Source of the DNA: Anaerolineae bacterium | GTDB lineage: Bacteria > Chloroflexota > Anaerolineae > Promineifilales > Promineifilaceae | Length of the DNA: 64,000 bases | Assembly (NCBI GenBank): GCA_020848035.1 | Contig: JADLAX010000032.1 | Coordinates: 62,001-126,000, forward strand | Reading direction: 5' to 3' | In this document: positions 9,035 through 17,058 of the stretch, piece after piece | Layout: the number at the start of each line of letters is the position of its first letter | How positions within the stretch are numbered: position 1 is the first letter of the stretch | Notes under the pieces: generated by a model | Seen by the model: the letters and a program-made list of their open reading frames with translations, nothing else | What the model was told of the DNA's origin: nothing | Database searches by the model: none | Translations under genes and position numbers: made by a program

Positions 9035-9162
9035 ACAAAACGGTGGTGAACAAAGTCACGCACAAGTGACAAATCGCTGTCCAAAAGTCACGGAATTCGA
9101 CCAAAGCGGCGAGTTTAGCGCAGCGGTCCCTGGCGCGCAACGCGCTTGAAGCTGCTCACTCC

Positions 9163-10149
9163 TCAAATCTGGGCAGGATCGTAGCGGGCGATGAGATCGT
9201 CCAGCATCTGGTCGAGGGCGGGATCGATGGTTTGCCGCGCCGGGTCGGCATCATACCAGGCCATGATTTCTTGGGCACCCTGCCAGAACGGAATCGTGGC
9301 CACAAAATCGGGCACCAGGTGTTTGATTTTGCGATTATCGAAGATCATGCTGTGCGCTTTGTCACCCAGCAGGCTGCTGCCCCACTCTGGATCGTGGTGG
9401 GCGATGGTGGCCGACGGAATATGGACCAACTGCGCCTCGGCCCCGGCGGCGGCGGCCACCTGCTGGAAGATCTGGTTCCAGGTCAGCAGCTCATCCGACG
9501 TGATGTGGAACACATCGCCAACGGCCGTTGGCTGCCCCAGCAGCCCAACAAACCCTTTGGCAAAATCGCGGTGATGGGTGAGCGTCCACAGCGACGTGCC
9601 ATCGCCATGCACCACCACCTTTTTGCCCTTGCGCATCCGGTTGACCACGGTGTACCGGCCGTGCATGGGCAGCAGCGTTTGGTCGTAGGTGTGCGACGGC
9701 CGTACCACCGTCGCCGGAAAACCTGTTTCACGATACGCCCGCAGCAACCGCTCCTCGCAGGCAATCTTTTGCCGCGAATAATGCCAAAATGGATTGTGCA
9801 GCGGCGTTGATTCGGTGATGGGTAGACGCGCGGGCGGCGTTTGGTATGCCGAAGCCGAGCTGATGAACACGTACTGCCCGGTGCGCCCGGCAAACAGGGC
9901 CAGGTCCGTTTCGATGTGCTCTGGCGAGAAGGCGACCCAATTCACCACCACATCAAAGTGACGCCCGGCCAGGGCCGCCTTGGCCCCTGCCAGGTCACGA
10001 ATGTCGGCCTGAATTTGCTGCGCCCCTTCAGGCATGGGGCGGCTGGACTGCCCCCGATTGAGCAGCGTCAGCTCATGCTCCCGCTCGATGGCCAGCTGGG
10101 TGCAGGCTGAACTGATAATGCCCGTCCCGCCAATAAACAAAATTTTCAT
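9163..10149 (-). CDS. NAD-dependent epimerase/dehydratase (extended SDR)
   Basis: The 328-residue protein is an extended short-chain dehydrogenase/reductase. It has the N-terminal Rossmann motif GGTGIIS (7-13), an acidic residue after strand 3, a catalytic S-x-Y-x-x-x-K group (ISSASAY near 96-102 and YSRQK at 124-128) and a C-terminal substrate domain. It resembles the atypical SDRs of the CSP41/NAD-epimerase group rather than classic UDP-sugar epimerases. ATG at 10149 is supported by GGAGG upstream. Substrate unknown. Confidence 0.85.
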   Translation of the reverse strand: MKILFIGGTGIISSACTQLAIEREHELTLLNRGQSSRPMPEGAQQIQADIRDLAGAKAALAGRHFDVVVNWVAFSPEHIETDLALFAGRTGQYVFISSASAYQTPPARLPITESTPLHNPFWHYSRQKIACEERLLRAYRETGFPATVVRPSHTYDQTLLPMHGRYTVVNRMRKGKKVVVHGDGTSLWTLTHHRDFAKGFVGLLGQPTAVGDVFHITSDELLTWNQIFQQVAAAAGAEAQLVHIPSATIAHHDPEWGSSLLGDKAHSMIFDNRKIKHLVPDFVATIPFWQGAQEIMAWYDADPARQTIDPALDQMLDDLIARYDPAQI

Positions 10150-10155
10150 GACGCC

Positions 10156-10203
10156 TCCAATGTGGCTCGTGGCTGGTACCAGCTGCTAACCACCAGCCAC
10201 TAA
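10156..10203. repeat. Intergenic hairpin of GTGGCT/AGCCAC words
   Basis: GTGGCTCGTGGCTGGT (10162-10177) can pair with ACCACCAGCCAC (10189-10200). The arms are made of the same seven-base word repeated, as in the coaD-recG spacer. It lies between two minus-strand genes just upstream of the SDR gene. Confidence 0.55.
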
Positions 10204-10205
10204 AC

Positions 10206-11393
10206 CTATTCAAGCTGCCAATTGTGAGGTGCGAACCAATTTTTGCGCATGGCCAGCAGCAGCAAGAGGATGCTCAGGCCGATAACGGCCGTCATGATGC
10301 CAAACAACAAAGTGGGTCCCCACCGATCATAAATGTAGCCATTGAGCGCCGAGGTAAGCAGCGGGGCCAGCCCCAGAAAGGCGGCCTGGAACACCGATTG
10401 GGCCGTGGAGGTCCAGCCCTGCGGGGCACGCTCGTTAAGCAGCTGCACAATTACCACAAACAGCAGGCCGTAGCCCGCGCCCTTGATGACGCTAAACACG
10501 ATCAGCACCGTGGGCGACCATGCCAGCGCGTAGCCCAGCATAGAGACGGCCAGCAAGGACATGGCCAGCAGCAGCGTGGGCGGCCCTTGCAGCCGCCGGA
10601 TGATGGCCCCGCTTTGCCGCATGATGGGTACTTCGGCCAGGGCCGACAGGCCAAACAGCAGGCCGATGTGGGTTTCCGTGCCGCCCAGCTGGGTGACAAA
10701 CACCCCGCCAAAAACGAAGGTGCTAAACAGGGCCATGCCCAGCAAAAAGGCGGTGGCGTAAATGATCACCAGCCCCTTGTCTTGCGCCAGAACCATGACG
10801 GAGCGACGGCCGTTTCCTTCCGCCAACTCCCCTTCTTCCAGCTTCCGCGCCACAAAGAGGGCAGGCAAGACGGCCACCGCTGCCGCCAGGAACATGTTGC
10901 TGTAGCCCACCTGCTGCCACGCCATGCCGCTAAGAATAGAAACGGCCGCAAAACCAAACGAGCCCCACAGCCGCATGTCGCCATAGTTGAGCCGGTGGCG
11001 CGTGGCCATGCGGGCAATGACACCGTCGGCAATGGGCAGGCTGGGGCTGCGCATCGCCGACTCCACCATTACCAGCAGCAAAAAGACGGCAAAGCTGGTG
11101 GGGAAGCGGTACAAAAGCAGCACCGCCGCCCAGCCCACCAGGCTGATTTGCAGCAGGCGCAGCCGCCAGCCGCGCCGGTCCGCCAGGGAGGAAAGCGACG
11201 GCGCAACAACAAAGGCAAACAGGGGAAAAACGGCCGATAACGTGCCAATCTGCGTGCCGCTAAAACCCAGCTCCAGCAGGTAGACATTAAAATAAGGCGC
11301 ATACAAAGCCACCATCGGCCAGAAAAAACCGTAGTAAGCAGAACCAATCGTGGCGGGTCGGACGGGCCGAAACGCCAGGCGCTTCGAAATCAT
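10206..11393 (-). CDS. MFS transporter, LacY/phenylpropionate permease-like
   Basis: The protein has 395 residues and about 12 hydrophobic segments, as expected for a major facilitator. The loop-2 motif appears as SLADRRGWRLR near residue 80 and the second half begins after a charged loop (KLEEGELAEGNGRR). The N-terminal half resembles the MFS_1-like branch (LacY, nucleoside/H+ symporter, 3-phenylpropionate permease). The start is ATG at 11393, supported by GGAG six bases upstream; an in-frame extension to 11429 lacks a ribosome binding site. Substrate unknown. Confidence 0.85.
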   Translation of the reverse strand: MISKRLAFRPVRPATIGSAYYGFFWPMVALYAPYFNVYLLELGFSGTQIGTLSAVFPLFAFVVAPSLSSLADRRGWRLRLLQISLVGWAAVLLLYRFPTSFAVFLLLVMVESAMRSPSLPIADGVIARMATRHRLNYGDMRLWGSFGFAAVSILSGMAWQQVGYSNMFLAAAVAVLPALFVARKLEEGELAEGNGRRSVMVLAQDKGLVIIYATAFLLGMALFSTFVFGGVFVTQLGGTETHIGLLFGLSALAEVPIMRQSGAIIRRLQGPPTLLLAMSLLAVSMLGYALAWSPTVLIVFSVIKGAGYGLLFVVIVQLLNERAPQGWTSTAQSVFQAAFLGLAPLLTSALNGYIYDRWGPTLLFGIMTAVIGLSILLLLLAMRKNWFAPHNWQLE

Positions 11394-11546
11394 TTTATTC
11401 TCCAGGGGTAAGGTAGGCCGCAAACTCAATGGTTTGCTGGCCGATCGCCGATTATATGCGGATTACGGGGAATTGGGGATGTTGATTCCGGTTGGGCCAC
11501 CCACCGATCGTCCTATGAATCGAGGGCGGTTCCCGCGAGGAAAACG

Positions 11547-11921
11547 TCAGTCGGCGGGTTCCAGGGTAAAGCGGAAGGGAAACCCTTCCAGGCGGGCGGC
11601 CATCGTGGCGATCTTGACACGTCGCTCGGCCTCGGACCTGGGCAGCGTATCAACCACCGACAGCCCTTCGTTGTGCACCTGCCACATGATCGCTTCGGCA
11701 AAGATGAGCGGCTTTTTAAACACCTGCACCATGATGCGCACCACAAACTCCATCGTGGTGATCGGGTCGTCGTGGGCAATCACCTTCCAGCGCGGCTCCA
11801 GCGCCTCATCCTGGTGGGTATGAACGTCCTTTTCGACTTCGGTGTCGGAGGAAACGGCCGTCATCACCCGCTCACGCTGCCCAACTGCTAAAAAAAATTG
11901 GTGTGCCATACCTTGCTTCAT
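11547..11921 (-). CDS. clpS: ATP-dependent Clp protease adaptor ClpS
   Basis: ClpS delivers N-degron substrates to ClpAP/ClpCP. The core from about residue 43 carries WKVIAHDDPITTMEFVVRIM, where the DDxxTTMEFVV motif forms the N-degron pocket, followed by EAIMWQVHNEG and the C-terminal strand FPFRFTLEP. The protein has a roughly 40-residue N-terminal extension. ATG codons at 11921, 11909 and 11864 are all possible starts and the sequence does not decide among them. No clpA/clpC lies next to it. Confidence 0.92.
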   Translation of the reverse strand: MKQGMAHQFFLAVGQRERVMTAVSSDTEVEKDVHTHQDEALEPRWKVIAHDDPITTMEFVVRIMVQVFKKPLIFAEAIMWQVHNEGLSVVDTLPRSEAERRVKIATMAARLEGFPFRFTLEPAD

Positions 11922-12012
11922 CTGCCCGCATTTTAAAACAAACCAGTGCGAATGGCGACTTACGCTCCATTACAACCCAGAAAAAGCGTGAATTTTATGT
12001 ATTTTTTTGGTT

Positions 12013-12056
12013 CGTAACGAAAATCGACAGATTTGTGATTACTATCTGCTGTTACG
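12013..12056. promoter_or_regulatory. Possible leader hairpin upstream of the CAP gene
   Basis: CGTAAC (12013-12018) with CAGAT (12028-12032) can pair with ATCTG (12044-12048) and GTTACG (12051-12056), giving a two-part stem about 40 bases before the ATG at 12096. It could be a regulator site or part of the 5' leader. No matching known motif was recognised. Confidence 0.3.
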
Positions 12057-12095
12057 CCTGAGTTCGTAATAGCATATCCCGTACTGTGAGTAAAC

Positions 12096-13505
12096 ATGAT
12101 GAAAAAAGTAGCCATCCCCTTCATTTTGATCGCCATCACCTTTTTGTTAACGGGCAACTTGTTGGCCATGCAGACCAACTTCCCTCGCGGCACCATTCGT
12201 GGCACGGTGTATCTGGACGCCAACGGCGACGGCCGTTGCGGCAGCAGCACCGCTGAACTACCTGTCCCCAACATCGATCTCACCTTCGTCACCCAGGTCA
12301 ACGACCAGCGGGCCACCCTCTACACCGGTAGCAATGGCACCTACGGCCTGCCCTCGGCCGGACAAGGCACCTGGGTGGTGACGGCCGTTCCCAACCCCTC
12401 CCTGTGGCGCGTCACCTCAGCCAATCCGGTGCAGGTTACCCTGTCGGACCGCGATGGCTGGGTAAAGCTGAACGTCAACTTCTGCGTCCAACCTGCGCCT
12501 GGAGTTAGCGTCTCCACCGCCCGACTGCAAACCCTGCCGGAGAGTGATGCCGCCGCTGTGTTGCAGTCTATCCCCGCGCCGCTAAATACCAGCGGGATGA
12601 GTAACTCGGCCATCTCTGAACAGCTGCTCACCAATCCACCAGCCCCGCAGCCTGCGCCAAACCTGGAAGCAGCGGCCGAAGCGGAAGTAACGGCCGTTCC
12701 CGCCGAAAGCTGGCTGACCTACCTGAATCAGTTTCGCACGATTGGTGGCCTGATCCCGCTGCAAAACTCACCGACCCTTTCTAGCGGCAGCTTACTGCAC
12801 AGCCGCTACATGGTGCTCAACGACACGCCGATTGCTCACAGCCAGAGCACCAGCAATCCGCTCTACACGCCGCAAGGCAACCAGGCGGCCAAAAATGGCA
12901 ACATTTTTGCCACCACCCAAATCCAGGCAGACCACACCTGGGCCATCAACTTCTGGATTTCGGCCCCATTTCACCTGACGCCAATCATTGATCCAGCACT
13001 GGAAACCGTAGGTTACGGCAACTTTAATGCCCCAAGCGGCACCTTCCGCATGGCGGCGGTGCTGGACGTGCGCTCAGAGCACGGCAGCGCCAGCGGCACC
13101 ACCTATCCGCTTTTCTTCCCCGGCGACGGCACAACGACCTGGGTGGTACGCCACAGCCTGTTTGAGTGGCCCGATCCGCTGGCCAGCTGCCCTGGTTATC
13201 AACGCCCCGCAGGTGCCCCCATTGTCTTGCAGCTGGGTGATGGCAGCACCACACCGCGCGTCACCAGTCATTCGTTGGCGGTAAACGGCCGTGTGGTAGA
13301 AAGCTGCCGTTTTACCGAGACCACCTACAGCAATCCCGACAACTACGCGCAGACCACCGGCCGCAAAATCCTCAATGAACAGGATGCCGTGGTGATCATG
13401 CCCCGTTCCCCACTGCTGGCCAACAGCACCTACACCGCCACCGTCGTGGCCGATGGGCAGACGTATACCTGGTCGTTCACCACCGGCAGCCCGCCCACGG
13501 AATGA
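12096..13505 (+). CDS. Secreted CAP-domain protein with SdrD B-like repeat
   Basis: The 469-residue protein begins with a signal peptide (KK, then a hydrophobic stretch to about residue 24). Residues about 32-130 form an SdrD B-like/prealbumin beta-sandwich (GTIRGTVYLDANGDGRC, TLYTGSNGTYGLP). After a Pro/Ala linker, residues about 207-345 resemble a CAP (SCP/PR1) domain: LNQFRTIGGLIPL, LLHSRYMVLND and a His in TPIAHSQ. The last 90 residues look like a bacterial Ig-like domain ending in TYTWSFTTG. It is probably exported and acts outside the cell. ATG at 12096 and 12099 are adjacent alternatives. An intrinsic terminator follows at 13577. Confidence 0.8.
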   Translation: MMKKVAIPFILIAITFLLTGNLLAMQTNFPRGTIRGTVYLDANGDGRCGSSTAELPVPNIDLTFVTQVNDQRATLYTGSNGTYGLPSAGQGTWVVTAVPNPSLWRVTSANPVQVTLSDRDGWVKLNVNFCVQPAPGVSVSTARLQTLPESDAAAVLQSIPAPLNTSGMSNSAISEQLLTNPPAPQPAPNLEAAAEAEVTAVPAESWLTYLNQFRTIGGLIPLQNSPTLSSGSLLHSRYMVLNDTPIAHSQSTSNPLYTPQGNQAAKNGNIFATTQIQADHTWAINFWISAPFHLTPIIDPALETVGYGNFNAPSGTFRMAAVLDVRSEHGSASGTTYPLFFPGDGTTTWVVRHSLFEWPDPLASCPGYQRPAGAPIVLQLGDGSTTPRVTSHSLAVNGRVVESCRFTETTYSNPDNYAQTTGRKILNEQDAVVIMPRSPLLANSTYTATVVADGQTYTWSFTTGSPPTE

Positions 13506-13576
13506 GGTGTACTTGACAAGGTGACCGGGTGATAAGGTGACCTTTGGGACAACTTTGAATCAGGCTAATTTTGAGG

Positions 13577-13607
13577 AAGGCATCGCTTTGTGGCGGTGCC
13601 TTTTTTT
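13577..13607 (+). terminator. Intrinsic terminator after the CAP gene
   Basis: AAGGCATCGC (13577-13586) pairs with GCGGTGCCTT (13593-13602) with one G-U pair and a six-base loop. It is followed by a T run, forming a standard rho-independent terminator 70 bases after the CAP stop. Confidence 0.85.
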
Positions 13608-13631
13608 GTGAATGGGCCAGTGCACTACCGA

Positions 13632-14738
13632 TTACCGCACTTTTTGCAAACGGCCGCTTGTTTGCCCCATTTCCGTTACGGCAGGCACAAAGGTAAAGTC
13701 AGACAGCCACGAGGTTTCCGGGGCCATCGTCAGGCGGGCCAGGGCGACCAACACGCTGTCGTAATTCACCCGCCAGCCAGCGAAGTGACGCCACGCCGCC
13801 TCGCGGTCTGGCTGCATGGGTACCCCCTGGCTCACCAACCGGTCATATGCCTCGTTAAACTCGGCCTGGGTGACGCTGATCGGATCGTCCGGGAAGTGCG
13901 GATCGGCGTTGTACGGCACCTGGAAGGCATCGGCGATGTGGCGCAGCGCCACGTTCCCGGCACGAATCACCAGCGCCTGAGACGGCGGATCATCTTCTGG
14001 CCGCACCACGGCGCTGAGGAAGAGTGCGGCCCCATCCAGCACCGCCCCGGCAGAGACTACCCAACTCTGGTGCGCCCGCGGTGAGCGAAAAAAGACCAGC
14101 GCCGCCAGCGAGGTGTGGCTTTCATCGAGCTGGGTAAACCAGTGCTCCCAATGATCCCAAAAATTCTGCGATGACTGCAAATTGCCCAGCCCGTGCAGCC
14201 GCCACACCAGTTCCGGGGCCGTGGGCGGTGCCCCGGCGCGCACTTCCAGCAGGGAAACCGATTCTTCGCGCTGGGAAAAAGCAGTGTACATCGTCGGCAG
14301 ATAGGAGATCAGCATGGCCACCAGGATCAGCCCGGCCGTGGCTTCCACAAAGGCGAGGATAGTTTGGGGCAGGGAATCGGCCGTGGCAAACCCCAGGGTG
14401 AGAATGGACGAGCCGCTGAGGAGAAACGCGTCTTGCCAGGGGGTGACGCCCATGGCCCAAAACATCGCGGCAAACCCCACGCAGGTAAGGAAGAGCCAGG
14501 CGGGTACCAGCAGCAGCAAACTCATCGGCGCATAGAGAGCCATGAGCCCATCACGCTGTTCATACGTGGGCAGGCCCTTCATCATGAGCTTAAACACGCG
14601 CCCGACTGACCTAAACACAATGTGGGTGAGCTTAACAGAAGCACTGCGCGGCAGCACAAAGGTACGCGTGGCGGAAAGAAACGTATACGCCGCCAGAAAT
14701 AGGCCCAACATGAAAACCAAAACTCGCAGCAGAATCAT
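13632..14738 (-). CDS. Membrane protein with two-pore K+ channel-like pore segment
   Basis: The 368-residue protein has an N-terminal transmembrane helix (about 3-21), a second at about 70-95, a re-entrant-like segment (WQDAFLLSGSSILTLGFAT, 102-119) and a further helix at about 127-150. The order outer helix, pore helix, T-x-G-F, inner helix resembles an ion-channel domain, with TLGFA (114-118) in place of the K+ filter TVGYG. The soluble C-terminal 210 residues have no domain I recognise. ATG at 14738 is chosen because the upstream 46 codons to 14876 are not membrane-like and overlap the ArsR promoter area. Channel function is inferred. Confidence 0.6.
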   Translation of the reverse strand: MILLRVLVFMLGLFLAAYTFLSATRTFVLPRSASVKLTHIVFRSVGRVFKLMMKGLPTYEQRDGLMALYAPMSLLLLVPAWLFLTCVGFAAMFWAMGVTPWQDAFLLSGSSILTLGFATADSLPQTILAFVEATAGLILVAMLISYLPTMYTAFSQREESVSLLEVRAGAPPTAPELVWRLHGLGNLQSSQNFWDHWEHWFTQLDESHTSLAALVFFRSPRAHQSWVVSAGAVLDGAALFLSAVVRPEDDPPSQALVIRAGNVALRHIADAFQVPYNADPHFPDDPISVTQAEFNEAYDRLVSQGVPMQPDREAAWRHFAGWRVNYDSVLVALARLTMAPETSWLSDFTFVPAVTEMGQTSGRLQKVR

Positions 14739-14893
14739 GAGGCGATCATAACGCGGTTTCGGCCGTCTGCCTACGATGACGCGGTGGTGTGATACGGCCG
14801 TCCTCCACCCACGCCTGCTTGTGACATTTGTCACAATAACTCCGTGACACCCCTCGCTAACGGCCGTACCGTCCATCTCCTATACTTTCAATG

Positions 14894-14911
14894 TATTCGG
14901 ATAAGCGAATA
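14894..14911. promoter_or_regulatory. Predicted ArsR-family operator
   Basis: TATTCG (14894-14899) and CGAATA (14906-14911) form a perfect six-base inverted repeat separated by GATAAG, located 26 bases before the arsR-type ATG. Size and AT-rich form fit ArsR/BigR-type operators, suggesting autoregulation. It also lies in the spacer shared with the divergent membrane-protein gene. Confidence 0.6.
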
Positions 14912-14936
14912 GATGCATAAGCTATAAGGTGGACTG

Positions 14937-15260
14937 ATGGAAATTCCCCAGATTGAAGAGTTAGAACTATTACACGCCAACATCTGCCAGGCGCTCGGTG
15001 ACCCCAAGCGGATTCAAATTTTATACGCGCTGCACGGCGAACCACGCTATGTCTCTGCCCTGGCTGACGATTTGGGGATGCCTCAACCGACCGTTTCCCG
15101 CCATTTGCAGGTGCTGCGGCAGCGTTCGCTGGTGCTCACCGAGCGCGATGGCCAGACGGTGGTCTACAGCCTGGCCGATCCGCGCATCATTGAAGTGCTC
15201 AACACCATGCGCCGGATCATGCGTGATGCTCTGGACCGCCAGACCAATGTTTTAGCCTGA
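14937..15260 (+). CDS. ArsR-family winged-helix regulator
   Basis: The 107-residue protein has the ArsR fold: helix LGDPKRIQILYAL (20-32), the helix-turn-helix VSALADDLGMPQPTVSRHLQVLRQRSLV (about 39-66) and the wing ERDGQTVVYSLAD. The only cysteine is C17, so the two-cysteine metal or persulfide sites of ArsR, SqrR or BigR are absent; sensing, if any, must use another site or an intersubunit C17 pair. ATG at 14937 follows AAGGTGG. It stands immediately upstream of the multiheme cytochrome/YeeE cluster on the same strand and probably controls it and itself through the inverted repeat at 14894. Confidence 0.9.
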   Translation: MEIPQIEELELLHANICQALGDPKRIQILYALHGEPRYVSALADDLGMPQPTVSRHLQVLRQRSLVLTERDGQTVVYSLADPRIIEVLNTMRRIMRDALDRQTNVLA

Positions 15261-15350
15261 GCCACACATTCCCGCACCAAGCCAGTTATGAAGGGGGGCT
15301 TTCTGCGGCATTTATCAATTGAATCAGACAGCAGTGCGCTCGATGAATTT

Positions 15351-15452
15351 GGCTCTTCAGGAATTCACGGGAGTGCCTGGACGTGATGCGTGAAACGTGA
15401 AACGTGACCGGAAGGCATCACGTTTCACGCTTCACGTTTCATACCAAGCCCC
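15351..15452. repeat. Dispersed GTGAAAC-hairpin repeat, inverted copy
   Basis: The copy begins GGCTCTTCAGGAATTC, the reverse complement of the end of the copy at 7027-7129. It contains the hairpin 15388-15407 / 15418-15437 made of tandem GTGAAAC words, with one mismatch. It fills most of the spacer between arsR and the octaheme cytochrome gene. Confidence 0.75.
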
Positions 15453-15511
15453 AACGAGCCATGAACTGTGTTCACTGAATTGTCTGAACCAGCCCTGAAG
15501 GGTAAGAACCA

Positions 15512-16960
15512 ATGAACACGTTCAAATATATTTGGATTGTTGGCCTCACCACAACTTTGCTGCTGATTGCCATTCCCATCATTATTTGGATTCCCAACGA
15601 ACCCGCCAAAGCAGACGATCCATGGGCCAGCGTAGATGACCCGATCCCCCACACAGACCACACCGATCTGATTCAAGGGCCATTGACGACGGGGCCAGAG
15701 GTAACGGCCGTTTGCCTCGAATGTCACGAAGAGGCCAGCCATCAGATGATGCAAACTGTCCATTGGACCTGGGAAAGTGAGCCCGTTCTCCTGCCCGGTC
15801 GCGACGAACCCGTTACCATCGGCAAGGCCAATCAGATCAACAACTACTGCATTGGCATTCGCGGCAATGAACCGGGCTGTACTCGCTGCCACGCGGGTTA
15901 CGGCTGGGAAGACGATACCTTCGACTTTAGCGAAGAGACAAACGTCGACTGCCTGGTTTGCCACGCCGATACCGGCCTGTACAGCAAAAGCACTGCAGGC
16001 CGTCCCGCCGAAGGGCTGGACCTGGTAGCGGCCGCGCAAAGTGTGGCTTCCCCGACGCGGCAAAACTGCGGCAGCTGCCACTTTAACGGCGGTGGTGGCA
16101 ATGCCGTCAAACATGGCGACATGGATGAAAGCCTCTACTTCCCCTCGGAAGAGATTGATGTGCACATGGGGCGCTTTGACTTTCAATGTATCGACTGCCA
16201 CAAAACAGATGATCACCAGATTCAGGGGCGGGCCATGTCTGTCAGCGTGAACAGCGAGAACCAGGTAGCCTGCACCGACTGTCACAACAGCACGCTGCAC
16301 GAGGATGCCCGCATCAACGACCACGTCAACACCGTTGCCTGCCAGACCTGCCACATCCCGGAAGGGGCGGTGCGCGATGCTACCAAGATGGATTGGGACT
16401 GGTCTACCGCCGGGGATGCAACCATTCCTGAAGATCCACACGTGTACCTGCGCATTAAGGGCAGCTTTGTCTATGAACAGGGTTTTATGCCGGACTACAT
16501 CTGGTACAACGGCACATCTGACCGTTATCTGCTGGGTGATCTCATTGACCCCACCCAGCCCACGAAGATCAACGAGCCGCTGGGCAGCATCGATGATCCC
16601 AACGCGCTCATCTGGCCGTTCAAAGTGCATAACGGCAACCAGATTTATGACACGGTAAACAGCTACCTGATCCAGCCCAAGACGGTGGGGGAAGGCGGTT
16701 ATTGGACCGAGTTCGACTGGGCGCTGGCGGCCGAACTGGGGGCCGAAGCCACCGGCATGTTGTTCAGCGGTTCGTACGACTTTGCTCCCACGGTGATGTA
16801 CTGGAATTTGTCGCACATGGTGCAGCCTAAAGAAGATGCGCTGCAATGTTACGACTGCCACGGCGAGAACGGCCGTATGGATTGGGAAGCACTTGGTTAC
16901 TTCGGCGACCCCATGGAATGGGGCGGCCGCGATCAGTTCTCTACCGCTGCTCAGGATTAA
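15512..16960 (+). CDS. Octaheme c-type cytochrome, tetrathionate reductase (Otr) family
   Basis: The 482-residue protein has an N-terminal signal/anchor helix (about 7-27) and eight CXXCH heme sites at 68, 123, 147, 186, 226, 254, 277 and 446. Spacing, including a long heme-free stretch between the seventh and eighth sites, and the segment NNYCIGIRGNEPGC before heme 2 match the octaheme tetrathionate reductase family (Shewanella Otr), whose heme 2 lacks the usual His ligand and binds substrate. Members reduce tetrathionate, and in vitro also nitrite or hydroxylamine. It should be periplasm/exterior-facing. It is followed by the heptaheme-cytochrome b gene and YeeE proteins, fitting sulfur-compound respiration. 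Substrate is inferred from family. Confidence 0.88.
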   Translation: MNTFKYIWIVGLTTTLLLIAIPIIIWIPNEPAKADDPWASVDDPIPHTDHTDLIQGPLTTGPEVTAVCLECHEEASHQMMQTVHWTWESEPVLLPGRDEPVTIGKANQINNYCIGIRGNEPGCTRCHAGYGWEDDTFDFSEETNVDCLVCHADTGLYSKSTAGRPAEGLDLVAAAQSVASPTRQNCGSCHFNGGGGNAVKHGDMDESLYFPSEEIDVHMGRFDFQCIDCHKTDDHQIQGRAMSVSVNSENQVACTDCHNSTLHEDARINDHVNTVACQTCHIPEGAVRDATKMDWDWSTAGDATIPEDPHVYLRIKGSFVYEQGFMPDYIWYNGTSDRYLLGDLIDPTQPTKINEPLGSIDDPNALIWPFKVHNGNQIYDTVNSYLIQPKTVGEGGYWTEFDWALAAELGAEATGMLFSGSYDFAPTVMYWNLSHMVQPKEDALQCYDCHGENGRMDWEALGYFGDPMEWGGRDQFSTAAQD

Positions 16961-16965
16961 AAAAG

Positions 16966-17042
16966 CACCCTCACCCCAACCCTCTCCCAGAGGGAGAGGG
17001 AGCCATTCCCTCCCCCTTTGGGGGAGGGCCAGGGAGGGGGTT
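16966..17042. repeat. CCCTCTCCC/GGGAGAGGG palindromic repeat, second copy
   Basis: CCCTCTCCC (16980-16988) pairs with GGGAGAGGG (16992-17000), and a second GC-rich hairpin (CCCTCCCCC with GGGGGAGGG) follows. The start CACCCTCACCCCAACC matches the copy at 4589. It fills the spacer between the two cytochrome genes. Confidence 0.75.
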
Positions 17043-17058
17043 AAAATACGGATTTTCG

